In this document: positions 1 through 9,808 of the stretch, piece after piece
Position numbering within the stretch: position 1 is the stretch's first letter
Layout of the letters: the number at the start of each line of letters is the position of its first letter
Translations under genes and position numbers: made by a program
Assembly: GCA_964534845.1 (NCBI GenBank)
Contig: CAZHPV010000002.1
Coordinates: 1-64,000, forward strand
Source: CALCKU01 sp964534845
Lineage (GTDB): Bacteria > Pseudomonadota > Alphaproteobacteria > Caulobacterales > Maricaulaceae
Direction: 5' to 3'
DNA: 64,000 bases
Notes under the pieces: generated by a model
Databases searched by the model: none
Told to the model about the DNA's origin: nothing
Seen by the model: only the letters and a program-made list of their open reading frames with translations

Positions 1-1544
1 CTCCTCCACCAGTGTCTCCCCCCCCACCATCGAGTGGAAGCGTGACTATAAGCGGTACAGTGACTTTTGATGATGTGCCTGTGGTTATACCTATAGGCGC
101 CGATTTCTCCGCCATTACCCAACAACCTATTCGCGGCGCGACGGTTGAAGCCGTGTCCGGGACAGGAAATGTCTTGGCGTCCGGCGTGACCAGCCCGACA
201 GGGTCATATAGTCTGGATGTTCCAGATAATACCAATGTAACCATTAGGGTGCTTGCGCAAATCCAGCAAGCCGCGAGTGCAAGCTGGGATGTGGCTGTTG
301 TTGATAATACCAATGGCGACGCGCTTTATTCCTTGGCGGGATCTTTGACAAATTCAGGTGCGGCGGATTCCGTACGCGACCTCAATGCGTCGGCGACCAA
401 TGCGGCGCGCTCGGCGGCCCCCTTTGCGATATTAGACCCTATCTATGACACGCTTCTCATGTTTTCTGCAGTTGACCCCGACATTACCTTTCCGCCATTG
501 GACATGCATTGGAGCGTCAATAACCGGGCGATATTTGGTGATGAAGATGACGGGGATATAGGGACGTCTTTTTACAGAGGCGGTGATGGTGTTTTCATTC
601 TCGGTGATGCTGGCGGTGACACGGATGAATTTGACTCGCATGTTGTCGTGCATGAATGGGGACATTATTACGAAGATCAGATTTCGCGTTCAGATTCAGT
701 CGGCGGACCCCACGGTTTTGGTGACAGGTTGGACCCGCGCGTGGCCTTTAGTGAAGGGTGGGGGAATGCCCTGTCTGCTATGATTTTAGGCGACACACTT
801 TATCTGGATTCCTTTATTCTTGATGGCGACCCCGTTGTCGGGGGATTTGATGTCGAGAATAACACAATCTTTAATGAGGGATGGTTTAGCGAAGGCTCAG
901 TACAATCCATTTTGTATGATATTTTTGATTCTATTGATGACGGGGCAGACGTGATATCTGCAGGGCTTGGGCCCATTCATAATGCTTTTATTTCGCCGAC
1001 CTATGTTAACACGCCGGTCTTTACGACGATTTTCTCTTATCTTGAAGGCCTGCGCGGCTTAGGGTCGGTTGATGAGGCGGAGCTGACGGCTTTATTGTCT
1101 GCGCAATCCATTAACGGCACGGGGATAACAGGTGCGGGTGAAACGAATGATGGCAATATTGATATCAGCCTGCCTGTCTATAACACGGTTACGGTCAACG
1201 CTCCGCCTATCGAGATATGTTCGGTCGATGATGCGGGTGAGTTTAACAAACTTGGCAACCGGATATTTTTAACACTGACTATTCCTGCGTCAGGTAGTTA
1301 CGATTTTAGTATGGAACGGATAAGCGGGGCGTCAAACAGAGACCCGGATATACTTGTTTTCCAAAATGGTAACTTTGTCGCGGTCGCTGAAAGCGGCGAG
1401 ACAGACGACGAGAACGCTACCCGGTTTCTCGCGGCAGGTGATTATGTAATTTCAGCTCTGGATTTTTTCAATCTGGGTGAAGAGGTCACCGGGTTCTCTA
1501 ATGCGACGGGTGATGCCTGTTACAATTTTAGCGTCACACAATAG
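1..1544 (+). CDS. Secreted zinc metalloprotease, 5' partial
   Basis: The frame is open to the left window edge, so the true start and probable signal sequence are missing; the first in-window start-like codon is a GTG at 12, and residues are counted from it. About residues 20-85 look like a carboxypeptidase-regulatory/Ig-like domain (GATVEAVSGTGNV, then GSYSLDVP). A zinc-protease motif HEWGH lies at about 214-218, and a downstream SEGWG at about 247-251 may supply the third ligand, as in gluzincin-type enzymes. The last 110 residues resemble a pre-peptidase C-terminal beta domain (LTLTIPASGSYDFSM, DPDILVF, FLAAGDYVISA). The following exported protein is 8 bases away and probably co-transcribed. 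The protease class is well supported; the substrate is unknown. Confidence 0.8.
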   Translation, partial: PPPVSPPPPSSGSVTISGTVTFDDVPVVIPIGADFSAITQQPIRGATVEAVSGTGNVLASGVTSPTGSYSLDVPDNTNVTIRVLAQIQQAASASWDVAVVDNTNGDALYSLAGSLTNSGAADSVRDLNASATNAARSAAPFAILDPIYDTLLMFSAVDPDITFPPLDMHWSVNNRAIFGDEDDGDIGTSFYRGGDGVFILGDAGGDTDEFDSHVVVHEWGHYYEDQISRSDSVGGPHGFGDRLDPRVAFSEGWGNALSAMILGDTLYLDSFILDGDPVVGGFDVENNTIFNEGWFSEGSVQSILYDIFDSIDDGADVISAGLGPIHNAFISPTYVNTPVFTTIFSYLEGLRGLGSVDEAELTALLSAQSINGTGITGAGETNDGNIDISLPVYNTVTVNAPPIEICSVDDAGEFNKLGNRIFLTLTIPASGSYDFSMERISGASNRDPDILVFQNGNFVAVAESGETDDENATRFLAAGDYVISALDFFNLGEEVTGFSNATGDACYNFSVTQ

Positions 1545-1552
1545 GAGTGAAT

Positions 1553-2152
1553 ATGTTAAAATCCACTATTCAAACGATCCAATATAGCCTGACAGCCCTA
1601 TTGGGCCTAGCGATGGCGCAAAGTGCTTTCGCCGCAGGTCCTAGTCATACATCTTCGGTCCAGAGTACGAAGGCGAATGTAAAAGCGAACCTCTATGGGC
1701 AATCCAGTCATAATCATTACCGTAAACCGGGCGCCGCGGTAAGTTTTTCCCATGACCTGAAAGGAACGTTCCAAACTGGCCAGATCGGGCAGTTCGATCT
1801 CACAGCTACTGAACATCATCTTTACGGAGATATGCGCCTTCACGTCAGTACCAGTGACGGCTTAAGACTCCTTTCCAGCTCTGAGAGTGCCGATATTTCC
1901 ATGGCAGGGAACACCCCGCATAAAATGTCTGTCCAGTTTGAAACCTTGGCAAATGGGCGGCAGTTTATAAATGTTCATGCCTTGGCCACTATTGAAGGCA
2001 ATGTCATCCATAGAGCGTATACAATACCTGTTCAGGTCGGAGTGGTGCAGCCTAAAACGACGCCTAAAAACTTGGTTGTCGATAGCACTACGGGTCGCGC
2101 TATAATGGTTATGCCAGCGACTGAGACCATAAACGGTGTGCCGGTTCAATAG
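1553..2152 (+). CDS. Exported protein of unknown function
   Basis: This 199-residue protein begins with a clear Sec signal peptide (hydrophobic SLTALLGLAMAQSAFA, predicted cut after AFA). I chose the ATG at 1553 because AGGAG at 1543-1547 is correctly spaced; a GTG at 1547 lies inside that ribosome binding site. The mature part is beta-rich with regularly spaced hydrophobic residues and no cysteine pair, and I recognise no family. Its position 8 bases after the metalloprotease suggests a shared transcript and perhaps a partner, chaperone or inhibitor role for the protease; that is inference from position only. Confidence 0.75.
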   Translation: MLKSTIQTIQYSLTALLGLAMAQSAFAAGPSHTSSVQSTKANVKANLYGQSSHNHYRKPGAAVSFSHDLKGTFQTGQIGQFDLTATEHHLYGDMRLHVSTSDGLRLLSSSESADISMAGNTPHKMSVQFETLANGRQFINVHALATIEGNVIHRAYTIPVQVGVVQPKTTPKNLVVDSTTGRAIMVMPATETINGVPVQ

Positions 2153-2203
2153 CCAAGATTTGGCTGGACATAATCCGGCCTGCTCAAATTTATATAAACA
2201 GAT

Positions 2204-2232
2204 GGCCCGTTCGTGAAACGGGCCTCTTCTTT
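2204..2232. terminator. Terminator between convergent genes
   Basis: Perfect 8-bp stem GGCCCGTT (2204-2211) / AACGGGCC (2217-2224) with a 5-base loop, followed on the plus strand by a T-rich TCTTCTTT. It sits between the exported protein (+) and gltB (-) and may serve both directions. Confidence 0.8.
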
Positions 2233-2235
2233 GGG

Positions 2236-5200
2236 CTAAGCCACATCCTTTACAGGATGTTCAAGCCGGTTAAGCATTTCCTTTGGAACGATCTGCCAGA
2301 ATTTACCGCGCTCTAACGTCCAGTCTATGAGCAATTTTTTGGAAAAGTCTGACCCGGTCATTTCCGCATGCTGCGCGATCAGGGATTTACATAAATCTTC
2401 CCAATGCTGGCTTTTAAAGCGTTGCCAAACCACATTGTCGGGATTGACCGCTTTTTCAAACATCTCGCTTTCATCATATATAAAGGCCATGCCGCCGGTC
2501 ATGCCGGCCCCGAAATTATCGCCTACATCCCCTAATATGACTGCCGTACCACCTGTCATATATTCGCAACCATTTGTTCCGCAACCTTCCACGACAGTTA
2601 CAGCACCGGAATTGCGTACACAGAAACGTTCCCCAGCCCGACCTGCGGCCATAAGGCTGCCACGGGTTGCGCCGTAAAGACAGGTATTGCCGATAATGGC
2701 ACTGCGATGCCCATCAATAGGGGTGCGTCCAGGCGGGGCAATAATAATTTCCGCGCCAGAAAGGCCTTTGCCGACATAGTCATTAGCATCACCGTCGACA
2801 ATAATACGTAGGCCTTTCATACCAAAGGCTCCAAGTGATTGCCCGGCAGAGCCGCGTAGGCGAATGGTAAGATGCCCGTCCGCTAAACCCTTAGCGCCAA
2901 ATTTCTGGTAAATATGCGAACTGGTTCGCGTCCCGACCGCCCTATGTGTATTTTGCACGCTATAGGTCAGATAGGTTTTTTCACCGCGCTCGAAAAATTG
3001 AGTGGCATCCGTCAAAATGCCGACATCCAGCGAGTCAGGCACTTCGATGCGGTCATTACGAGTGTCTTTGACCGGGCGGTTATCTACACGTGCGAGAATA
3101 GGATTAAGATCAAGATCATCAAGATGTTCTGCCCCGCGCGAGACTTGGGTTAACAGATCGGTACGTCCGATTATGTCTTCAAGTCGTTCAACGCCTAAAG
3201 AGGCAAGAATTTCGCGCACATCCTCAGCAATAAAGGTCATAAGGTTTATGACTTTTTCGGGCGTGCCGGTAAATTTTTCTCGCAGGCGCGGGTCTTGGAC
3301 ACATACGCCGACCGGGCAGGTATTACTATGGCACTGGCGCACCATGATACAGCCCATGGCGACGAGGGAGAGGGTCCCGATACCATATTCCTCTGCTCCG
3401 AGCATGGCGGCAATGACAATATCCTTGCCTGTCTTAAGGCCGCCATCGGTTCGCAAGGTGACTTGGTCGCGCAGATTATTAAGCGTTAAGACCTGATGGG
3501 CTTCAGACAGGCCAAGCTCCCACGGTATGCCGGCATATTTTAGCGAGGTATTGGGAGAGGCTCCTGTCCCGCCATTATGGCCTGCAATCAAGATTGTATC
3601 GGCTTTGGCTTTGGCTACGCCTGCCGCAATCGTTCCCACGCCCGAACTGGCGACAAGTTTCACGGCTACGCGGGCTATCGGGTTGATTTGCTTGAGATCA
3701 TATATCAGCTGCGCCAAATCCTCGATTGAATATATATCGTGATGTGGGGGCGGTGAGATCAAAGATACGCCGGGTGTCGCATTGCGGAATTTCGCGATCA
3801 TCTCGGTGACTTTAAAGCCGGGGAGCTGTCCACCTTCGCCGGGTTTGGCACCCTGAGCGACTTTAATTTCAATTTCGCGGCATTGGTTTAAATATTCCGC
3901 TGTGACACCAAAACGCCCCGAGGCGATTTGTTTGACCGCTGAATTAGGATTGTCCCCATTTGGCAAGGTTTGGTAGCGCGAACGGTCCTCGCCGCCTTCG
4001 CCGGATACAGATTTAGCGCCGATGCGGTTCATGGCAATATTAAGCGTACCGTGGGCTTCGGGCGAGAGGGCTCCCAGAGACATACCCGGGGTGCAAAAGC
4101 GGCGGCGTATCTCGTTTACACTCTGGATTCGGCTCAAGGGCAGGGCTTTGGCTTGCGGTTTAATGTCCAATAAATCCCGAATTTGAATAGGCGCTGCCGC
4201 GTTCACGACATCTGCATATTTTTTGTAAAGCTCGAAGTCTTCCGACCCTACGGCCTCTTGTAACATATGGATCATCTCGGCCTGATAGGCATGACGTTCA
4301 CCCTTGGCTCTGACACGGTAAAGACCCCCTACAGGCAGACGCACCACAGAGGATCCATAAGCCTCATCATGAATATCAAGGATTTTACTTTCCAGACCCG
4401 CCAGTCCAATACCGGAAATACGCGAGATCATGCCCGGGAAATTTTCACCCACAAGCGCCCGTGAAAGCCCCATGGCTTCAAAATTATTCCCGCCGCGATA
4501 AGAGGAAATAACCGAAATACCCATTTTGGAAATTATCTTTAGCAGCCCGCCTTCTATAGCTTTTTTATACTGTTTGATTGCCGCGTCGGCCGACATATCC
4601 AACAAGCCGCGCTTTGTGCGTTCAATAAGGCTATCTTGGGCCATATAGGCGTTAACAGCGGTTGCGCCGGCGCCTATTAAAACCGCAAAATAATGCGTAT
4701 CCATACATTCGGCTGAGCGTACTAGGATTGAGCAGGAAGACCTCAAGCCTTGAGAGACGAGATGGGTTTGCACGGCGCCCACACAGAGTATGATAGGAGC
4801 GGCGGCCTTTTCTTCCGAGACAAACTCATCGGTCAGAATGATGTTTTCAACCCCGGATTTTACGGCCTCTTCGGCTTCCGACTTAATCCGGGCTAAGGTC
4901 GTTTTTAAGATAAAGCCCTTATCTTTTCGCTGCACCTGACTGAGCTCGAATGTGCAGTCAATGACACGCATTTTCTTTGGGCCGACAAGAGATTTGAAAC
5001 GGTCCAACATGCCGGTCGTCATAACGGGGCTTTCAAGGACAAGCATTTCATTGGTCTGGCTTTTGTCTTCGGCAAGAATATTTCTTAAGTTCCGAAAACG
5101 GGTCTTAAGACCCATGACACGGGTTTCGCGCAATGGGTCAATCGGCGGATTGGTGACTTGCGAGAAATTTTGCCGAAAGAAATGGGAGAGCGGGCGGTAA

Positions 5201-6774
5201 ATATCAGACAAAACCGCTAGTGGTGTGTCATCGCCCATAGAGCCGACGGTTTCCTTGCCCGTTTCGGCCATAGGCGAGAGTATGAGTTCAAGATCTTCTA
5301 AAGTTTGTCCGCAAGAGAGCTGTCGGCGCCTCAGAGCCTCTCCGCTCAAGCGCGGTGCAGGTTCCTGACCTGAGAGCTTTTCATCCAGATTAACGACCTT
5401 GCCGAGCCATTTTTTATAAGGCCGCTTGGAAGAGAGTTCATTAAGAATAGCAATGGAGCCGTAAAATTTACCGTGGTCCAGATCAACGGCAATCATACGC
5501 CCGGGCTTGATAGCGCCTTTTCGGGTTATGTTTTTTTCTGCCATCGGGCACATGCCAGTTTCCGACCCGACAGCTAAAATTCCGTCACTGGATACGGCGT
5601 AACGCATGGGCCGTAAGCCGTTTCGGTCAAGACCAGCCACGCACCAGCGTCCGTCATAGGCGGCCAGCGCGACCGGACCGTCCCAAGGTTCCATCACGGC
5701 ATTGCAATATTCATATAGGGCCCGCCAATCATCGGGCATAAGCTCACTACGCTTTGAATAGGCCTCAGGGATAAGCAAGGTTTTAGCCATGGGCGCGCTC
5801 CGGCCTGCACGGACCAGCAGCTCGAAGGTTGCATCAAGAGCCGCGGAGTCAGAACTGCCTTTCTGAATGATGGGCTTGACGTCTTCTGCACGATCTCCAA
5901 AGGCTGAACTTGCCATTTTGATCTCATGACTTTTCATGAAATTGGTGTTGGCCTTAACTGTGTTTATTTCCCCATTATGAGCCAGCATGCGAAACGGTTG
6001 GGCCAGCCACCATTGCGGGAATGTATTGGTGGAGTAACGTTGATGATAAATCGCGGCGCGTGAGACAAAGCGCGGATCTTTAAGGTCCGGATAAAATACA
6101 TCAATATCTTCGGCCAGAAACATGCCTTTATAAATAATTGTCTGCACAGAAAGCGAACAGACATAAAAACTCGGAATAGCCGCTGTGATCGCCTTCTTTT
6201 CTATCCGTCGGCGAATAATATACAGCTCGCGTTCAAGCTGATTGCCCTTGCGACCCTTTGGGTCACGGAACATGACTTGTTCAATGGAAGGGCGAGTTGC
6301 TTGCGCCTTCTCGCCAATGACGCTCACATCAATCGGGACTTGTCGCCAGCCATAAATATAGAAACCTTCTTTTAAAAGTTCGGTTTCTACAATGGTCCGA
6401 GCGGCTTCTTGTGCACTAAAATCTGTGCGCGGTAGAAAGACCATGCCAACGGCAATTTTCGCAGAGCTGGCCTTATGGCCTGTGCGCTCTATCTGGGCTT
6501 TGAAAAATTCTTGTGGAATGTCGACGCGTATGCCTGCGCCGTCCCCTGTTTTTCCGTCCGCATCGACCGCGCCTCTATGCCAGACATTTTTAAGGGCCTG
6601 AATTGACATTTCAACAACGTCCCGTCGGGGCGTGCCGTCAATGCTGGCGACAAGACCGACGCCGCATGCATCATGTTCCTGAGACGGATCATAAGCGTGA
6701 TTGGCGATCAGGTAATCGCGGTTTTTTTCATATGTTTCGAGCCAATTCATATCATTTTTCCTAGGCATCATCAT
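2236..6774 (-). CDS. gltB: Glutamate synthase large subunit
   Basis: NADPH-dependent GOGAT alpha subunit (1512 aa, normal length): releases ammonia from glutamine and channels it to 2-oxoglutarate to make glutamate. The N-terminal class II amidotransferase domain has its nucleophile Cys37 (HDACGVG) behind a 36-residue propeptide. The synthase domain contains the FMN-site GHNGGTGASP at about 1064 and the 3Fe-4S motif CHSNTCPVGVC at about 1147-1157; a glycine-rich beta-helix domain closes the protein. The ATG overlaps the stop of the preceding GFA gene (ATGA), and AGAAGGG lies just upstream. It is the last gene of the operon gltD-GFA-gltB. Confidence 0.98.
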   Translation of the reverse strand: MMMPRKNDMNWLETYEKNRDYLIANHAYDPSQEHDACGVGLVASIDGTPRRDVVEMSIQALKNVWHRGAVDADGKTGDGAGIRVDIPQEFFKAQIERTGHKASSAKIAVGMVFLPRTDFSAQEAARTIVETELLKEGFYIYGWRQVPIDVSVIGEKAQATRPSIEQVMFRDPKGRKGNQLERELYIIRRRIEKKAITAAIPSFYVCSLSVQTIIYKGMFLAEDIDVFYPDLKDPRFVSRAAIYHQRYSTNTFPQWWLAQPFRMLAHNGEINTVKANTNFMKSHEIKMASSAFGDRAEDVKPIIQKGSSDSAALDATFELLVRAGRSAPMAKTLLIPEAYSKRSELMPDDWRALYEYCNAVMEPWDGPVALAAYDGRWCVAGLDRNGLRPMRYAVSSDGILAVGSETGMCPMAEKNITRKGAIKPGRMIAVDLDHGKFYGSIAILNELSSKRPYKKWLGKVVNLDEKLSGQEPAPRLSGEALRRRQLSCGQTLEDLELILSPMAETGKETVGSMGDDTPLAVLSDIYRPLSHFFRQNFSQVTNPPIDPLRETRVMGLKTRFRNLRNILAEDKSQTNEMLVLESPVMTTGMLDRFKSLVGPKKMRVIDCTFELSQVQRKDKGFILKTTLARIKSEAEEAVKSGVENIILTDEFVSEEKAAAPIILCVGAVQTHLVSQGLRSSCSILVRSAECMDTHYFAVLIGAGATAVNAYMAQDSLIERTKRGLLDMSADAAIKQYKKAIEGGLLKIISKMGISVISSYRGGNNFEAMGLSRALVGENFPGMISRISGIGLAGLESKILDIHDEAYGSSVVRLPVGGLYRVRAKGERHAYQAEMIHMLQEAVGSEDFELYKKYADVVNAAAPIQIRDLLDIKPQAKALPLSRIQSVNEIRRRFCTPGMSLGALSPEAHGTLNIAMNRIGAKSVSGEGGEDRSRYQTLPNGDNPNSAVKQIASGRFGVTAEYLNQCREIEIKVAQGAKPGEGGQLPGFKVTEMIAKFRNATPGVSLISPPPHHDIYSIEDLAQLIYDLKQINPIARVAVKLVASSGVGTIAAGVAKAKADTILIAGHNGGTGASPNTSLKYAGIPWELGLSEAHQVLTLNNLRDQVTLRTDGGLKTGKDIVIAAMLGAEEYGIGTLSLVAMGCIMVRQCHSNTCPVGVCVQDPRLREKFTGTPEKVINLMTFIAEDVREILASLGVERLEDIIGRTDLLTQVSRGAEHLDDLDLNPILARVDNRPVKDTRNDRIEVPDSLDVGILTDATQFFERGEKTYLTYSVQNTHRAVGTRTSSHIYQKFGAKGLADGHLTIRLRGSAGQSLGAFGMKGLRIIVDGDANDYVGKGLSGAEIIIAPPGRTPIDGHRSAIIGNTCLYGATRGSLMAAGRAGERFCVRNSGAVTVVEGCGTNGCEYMTGGTAVILGDVGDNFGAGMTGGMAFIYDESEMFEKAVNPDNVVWQRFKSQHWEDLCKSLIAQHAEMTGSDFSKKLLIDWTLERGKFWQIVPKEMLNRLEHPVKDVA

Positions 6775-7187
6775 TTACCCTTCTGGAAGGAGCTAAAAAC
6801 TTCAGCGGCCGTCAGTTGTGGCCGGGTTCCGTCAAAATTATAAAAGTCCGGTTTTTGATCGATAAAATATTCTCTACCAATCGACATCTCGTTTGGCATG
6901 TCGAGACATCCCGATGATACGGAGTAAAACTCAGACCCTTTTAGATTATAAAAAAGAGACGTCCCGCATTGGCCACAAAATCCACGCCGCGCCCAAGGCG
7001 AACTCTCATACCATTTAAGGTCGGTCTCTTTGGTGAGTGTAATCCCTTCATGGAACCCAACACCCATATAAGGCCCCGCATTTAATTGACGACAGGTGGA
7101 ACAGTGACAGGCATCGACGCCCTTAATTGGGCCTTTGCCTATGAATTCTACCGCGCCGCAATGGCATTGTCCTTTTGTGTCGGCCAT
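6771..7187 (-). CDS. GFA-family zinc-binding protein
   Basis: A 138-residue protein of the GFA (glutathione-dependent formaldehyde-activating enzyme-like) family. Zinc-ligand cysteines are visible in QCHCGAVEF (residues 7-15), CHCSTCRQ near 27-34 and CGQCGTSLFY near 70-79. Members of this large family are usually of unknown substrate, so a formaldehyde role should not be assumed. Its start overlaps the gltD stop by one base (TAATG) and its stop overlaps the gltB start by four, so it is translationally coupled between the two glutamate synthase subunits, an uncommon position. Confidence 0.9.
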   Translation of the reverse strand: MADTKGQCHCGAVEFIGKGPIKGVDACHCSTCRQLNAGPYMGVGFHEGITLTKETDLKWYESSPWARRGFCGQCGTSLFYNLKGSEFYSVSSGCLDMPNEMSIGREYFIDQKPDFYNFDGTRPQLTAAEVFSSFQKGK

Positions 7188-8614
7188 TATTGTGCTGCGA
7201 CTTTGGCTTCGGCTGCCATTTGGGATTTGAGATATTTATGCATATGGGCGGCAGCGTCCCGACCTTCGCGGATGGCCCAGACTACAAGTGACGCGCCTCG
7301 TACAATATCGCCCGCCGCATATACGCCCTCAATATTGGTCTCAAAACTTACCGGATTGACCCGTATTGTCCCCCAGCGCGTTAGGGTAAGGTCAGAGGAG
7401 AGGTCCTTCATGTCCTCGGGCTGAAAGCCTAGAGCCTTAATGACAAGATCGGCCTTCACGTCAAACTCTGCGCCCGCAATCGGCTCAACGCTTTCGCGGC
7501 CAGAGGTATCTTTGCGTCCAAGGCGCATACGGTCGGCTTTAACGGAACTGGTCGCGCCGTTTTTGTCGTAAATTGCTTTTGGCGCGGCTAACCATTCAAA
7601 GTTCACGCCTTCTTCTTGTGCATTTTTAGTTTCGCGGCGCGAGCCGGGCATATTGGCGTGGTCACGCCGGTAAAGGCAAGTGACAGACTTTGCCCCTTGG
7701 CGGACCGCCGTGCGCACGCAATCCATAGCCGTATCTCCGCCGCCAATTACAACAACGGTTTTGTCCTTGGCCGTGTCTGCCACGATTTTATCGCCCAGAC
7801 CTCGACGGTTACTTTCAATCAAAAAGGGGAGTGCGGCTGTGACGCCTTGGGCCCCAGCGCCCGGACATTCCAGATCACGTGCCTTATATACGCCTGTGGC
7901 TATCAGAACGGCTTGATGTTTCTCGCGTATTTTCTCAAAGCTGATATCTGTGCCGACATTAACGCCCAGCTCAAATTTAATACCGCCGTCTATTAGCCTT
8001 TGTGTACGGCGCTCGACAATTTTTTTATCAAGTTTGAAGTTTGGAATACCGTAGATCAGCAGGCCGCCCGCGCGGTCATGCCGATCATAAACCGTCACTT
8101 GCCAGCCTTTCAGTCTTAATTCCTCAGCCGCTGCCAATCCGGCGGGGCCAGCCCCGATAATGGCCACTGAGAGATCATATTCGCGGCGGGGTTTAATCGG
8201 TGCGACCCAGCCTTCTTGCCAGGCCGTGTCGGTTAAGAACCGTTCAACGGAGCCAATCGTCACTGTGCCGTGACCGGATTGCTCGATTACACATGAGCCT
8301 TCGCATAACCGGTCTTGTGGGCAAATACGTCCACATATTTCTGGCATGGAATTTGTGGCGCTGGAAATTTGGTACGCTTCTTCTAACCGGCCTTCCGCTG
8401 TGAGTTTTAGCCAGTCAGGAATATTATTCTCCAAAGGACAGTGATTTTGGCAAAAGGGGACGCCGCATTGTGAACAGCGCGAAGCCTGCTCCTTTGCTTT
8501 GGCGTCAATATAATCGCCGTAAATCTCCAGAAAATCGTCACGCCGTGTATCGGCATCCCGTTTATTTGGCATTTGCCCATCTGTTTCCACAAATTGTAAC
8601 ATTTTTGACGCCAT
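7187..8614 (-). CDS. gltD: Glutamate synthase small subunit
   Basis: NADPH-oxidising beta subunit of glutamate synthase (475 aa). Two N-terminal cysteine clusters bind the 4Fe-4S centres: Cys47, 50, 55, 59 (CSQCGVPFCQNHC) and Cys94, 98, 104, 108 (CGRICPQDRLCEGSC). GAGPAGLAA at about 154-162 is the FAD site and GGGDTAMDC at about 291-299 the NADPH site. It passes electrons to the FMN and 3Fe-4S centres of GltB. It is first in the gltD-GFA-gltB operon, the reverse of the common gltB-gltD order. Confidence 0.97.
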   Translation of the reverse strand: MASKMLQFVETDGQMPNKRDADTRRDDFLEIYGDYIDAKAKEQASRCSQCGVPFCQNHCPLENNIPDWLKLTAEGRLEEAYQISSATNSMPEICGRICPQDRLCEGSCVIEQSGHGTVTIGSVERFLTDTAWQEGWVAPIKPRREYDLSVAIIGAGPAGLAAAEELRLKGWQVTVYDRHDRAGGLLIYGIPNFKLDKKIVERRTQRLIDGGIKFELGVNVGTDISFEKIREKHQAVLIATGVYKARDLECPGAGAQGVTAALPFLIESNRRGLGDKIVADTAKDKTVVVIGGGDTAMDCVRTAVRQGAKSVTCLYRRDHANMPGSRRETKNAQEEGVNFEWLAAPKAIYDKNGATSSVKADRMRLGRKDTSGRESVEPIAGAEFDVKADLVIKALGFQPEDMKDLSSDLTLTRWGTIRVNPVSFETNIEGVYAAGDIVRGASLVVWAIREGRDAAAHMHKYLKSQMAAEAKVAAQ

Positions 8615-8976
8615 AATGTGCTCTTTTTGCCCCAGTTCCTGCCCGGATATTGTCCCGGACGGCCATAACTCTAAATCTCACTCTTTCGAGCGGAGCGCCT
8701 TGTAGCGGCTTTAGACACAGAAATCAAGATGCGACAATTTGTCAATTTAGACATAAAAAATAATTTGAAATTGGCTTTAAACAATTGTTTTAATTATATT
8801 ATTTTCTAGATGAAGATATTTTCGAATAAGTTAGAAAAATTATTTTTTACAAATTGCCTATAAAAAGCGGCGTTTTACACGATAGTTTCGCCTTTCAGGT
8901 CTCATTTTTGTCAATTTATTGTCCCAAGAGCCAAACCCTAAGAGCTTGGTAAGGCTTTGCGCTTAAAAAGCACCTT
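8615..8976. promoter_or_regulatory. AT-rich divergent promoter region gltD / uppP
   Basis: A 362-base gap without a convincing gene. It is strikingly AT-rich from about 8740 to 8880 and must hold the promoters of the gltD operon (-) and uppP (+). A 12-bp palindrome AAACAATTGTTT lies at 8779-8790 and could be an operator. I see no tRNA-like fold or supported small ORF. Confidence 0.5.
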
Positions 8977-9786
8977 ATGACATGGCTACATCTTATACTT
9001 CTGGCGATTATTCAGGGTTTAACCGAGTTTTTGCCCGTCTCCAGTTCCGCTCATTTGATTTTACCCGCCCAGATTTTGGGATGGGAAGATCAGGGCGCGA
9101 TGATTGACCTAATGGCGCATTTTGGAACGCTTTTCGCGGTCTTATTATATTTCAGACAAGACGTTGCGGCAATGATTTCGGGTTTTTTCGATCTATTGGG
9201 TCGTCGGTTGAATGTAAACTCGGCCCTCGCGTTAAATCTAATCTTGGCGACACCGCCTGTTTTAATTCTGGGCGCCGCCATTGAATTTGGCGGATTAGAC
9301 ACAGTTTTACGCTCTCCGCTTGTTATCGCACTCGCTTTTATGTTTTTTGGCGTGGTGTTATGGCTTGCAGATTTAAAAGGGGCCCAGAACAGGACAACGG
9401 AAGATTTAAGTTGGAAGGGCGCTGTTAAAATGGGGTTGGCACAAGCCTTGGCCCTGATACCGGGCACGTCGCGTTCCGGCATTACTATGACTGCGGCTTT
9501 GGCTATGGGCTTAACACGGGTTGAGGCGGCGCGGTTTTCTATGTTGATGAGTTTGCCTGTTATTGGCGTTGGCGGGCTTTATGCTTTTTACAAATTGGCC
9601 AGTGAAGGTAGCGGCCAAGCTGGTTTGAGCGCCGGTCTACTAGTAGCGGGCCTGTCTTTCCTGGTTGCCTATGCCACGATAGCGCTTTTTATGAAATACG
9701 TGCCTCGGATCGGAATGTTCCCTTTTATGGTGTATAGACTTGCATTGGGCGCGATAATATTGTTGTGGGTAGCGGGGGTGTTTTGA
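8977..9786 (+). CDS. uppP: Undecaprenyl-diphosphatase UppP/BacA
   Basis: Integral membrane phosphatase (269 aa) that recycles undecaprenyl diphosphate to the monophosphate lipid carrier for peptidoglycan and other surface polymers. Both family motifs are present: QGLTEFLPVSSSAHL at residues 13-27 and PGTSRSGIT at about 162-170. Multiple membrane helices span the rest. The next gene, a secreted serine hydrolase, starts 23 bases downstream and is probably co-transcribed, which would fit a cell-wall theme. Confidence 0.97.
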   Translation: MTWLHLILLAIIQGLTEFLPVSSSAHLILPAQILGWEDQGAMIDLMAHFGTLFAVLLYFRQDVAAMISGFFDLLGRRLNVNSALALNLILATPPVLILGAAIEFGGLDTVLRSPLVIALAFMFFGVVLWLADLKGAQNRTTEDLSWKGAVKMGLAQALALIPGTSRSGITMTAALAMGLTRVEAARFSMLMSLPVIGVGGLYAFYKLASEGSGQAGLSAGLLVAGLSFLVAYATIALFMKYVPRIGMFPFMVYRLALGAIILLWVAGVF

Positions 9787-9808
9787 CCCCGCTTACGGAT
9801 ACCTAAAA

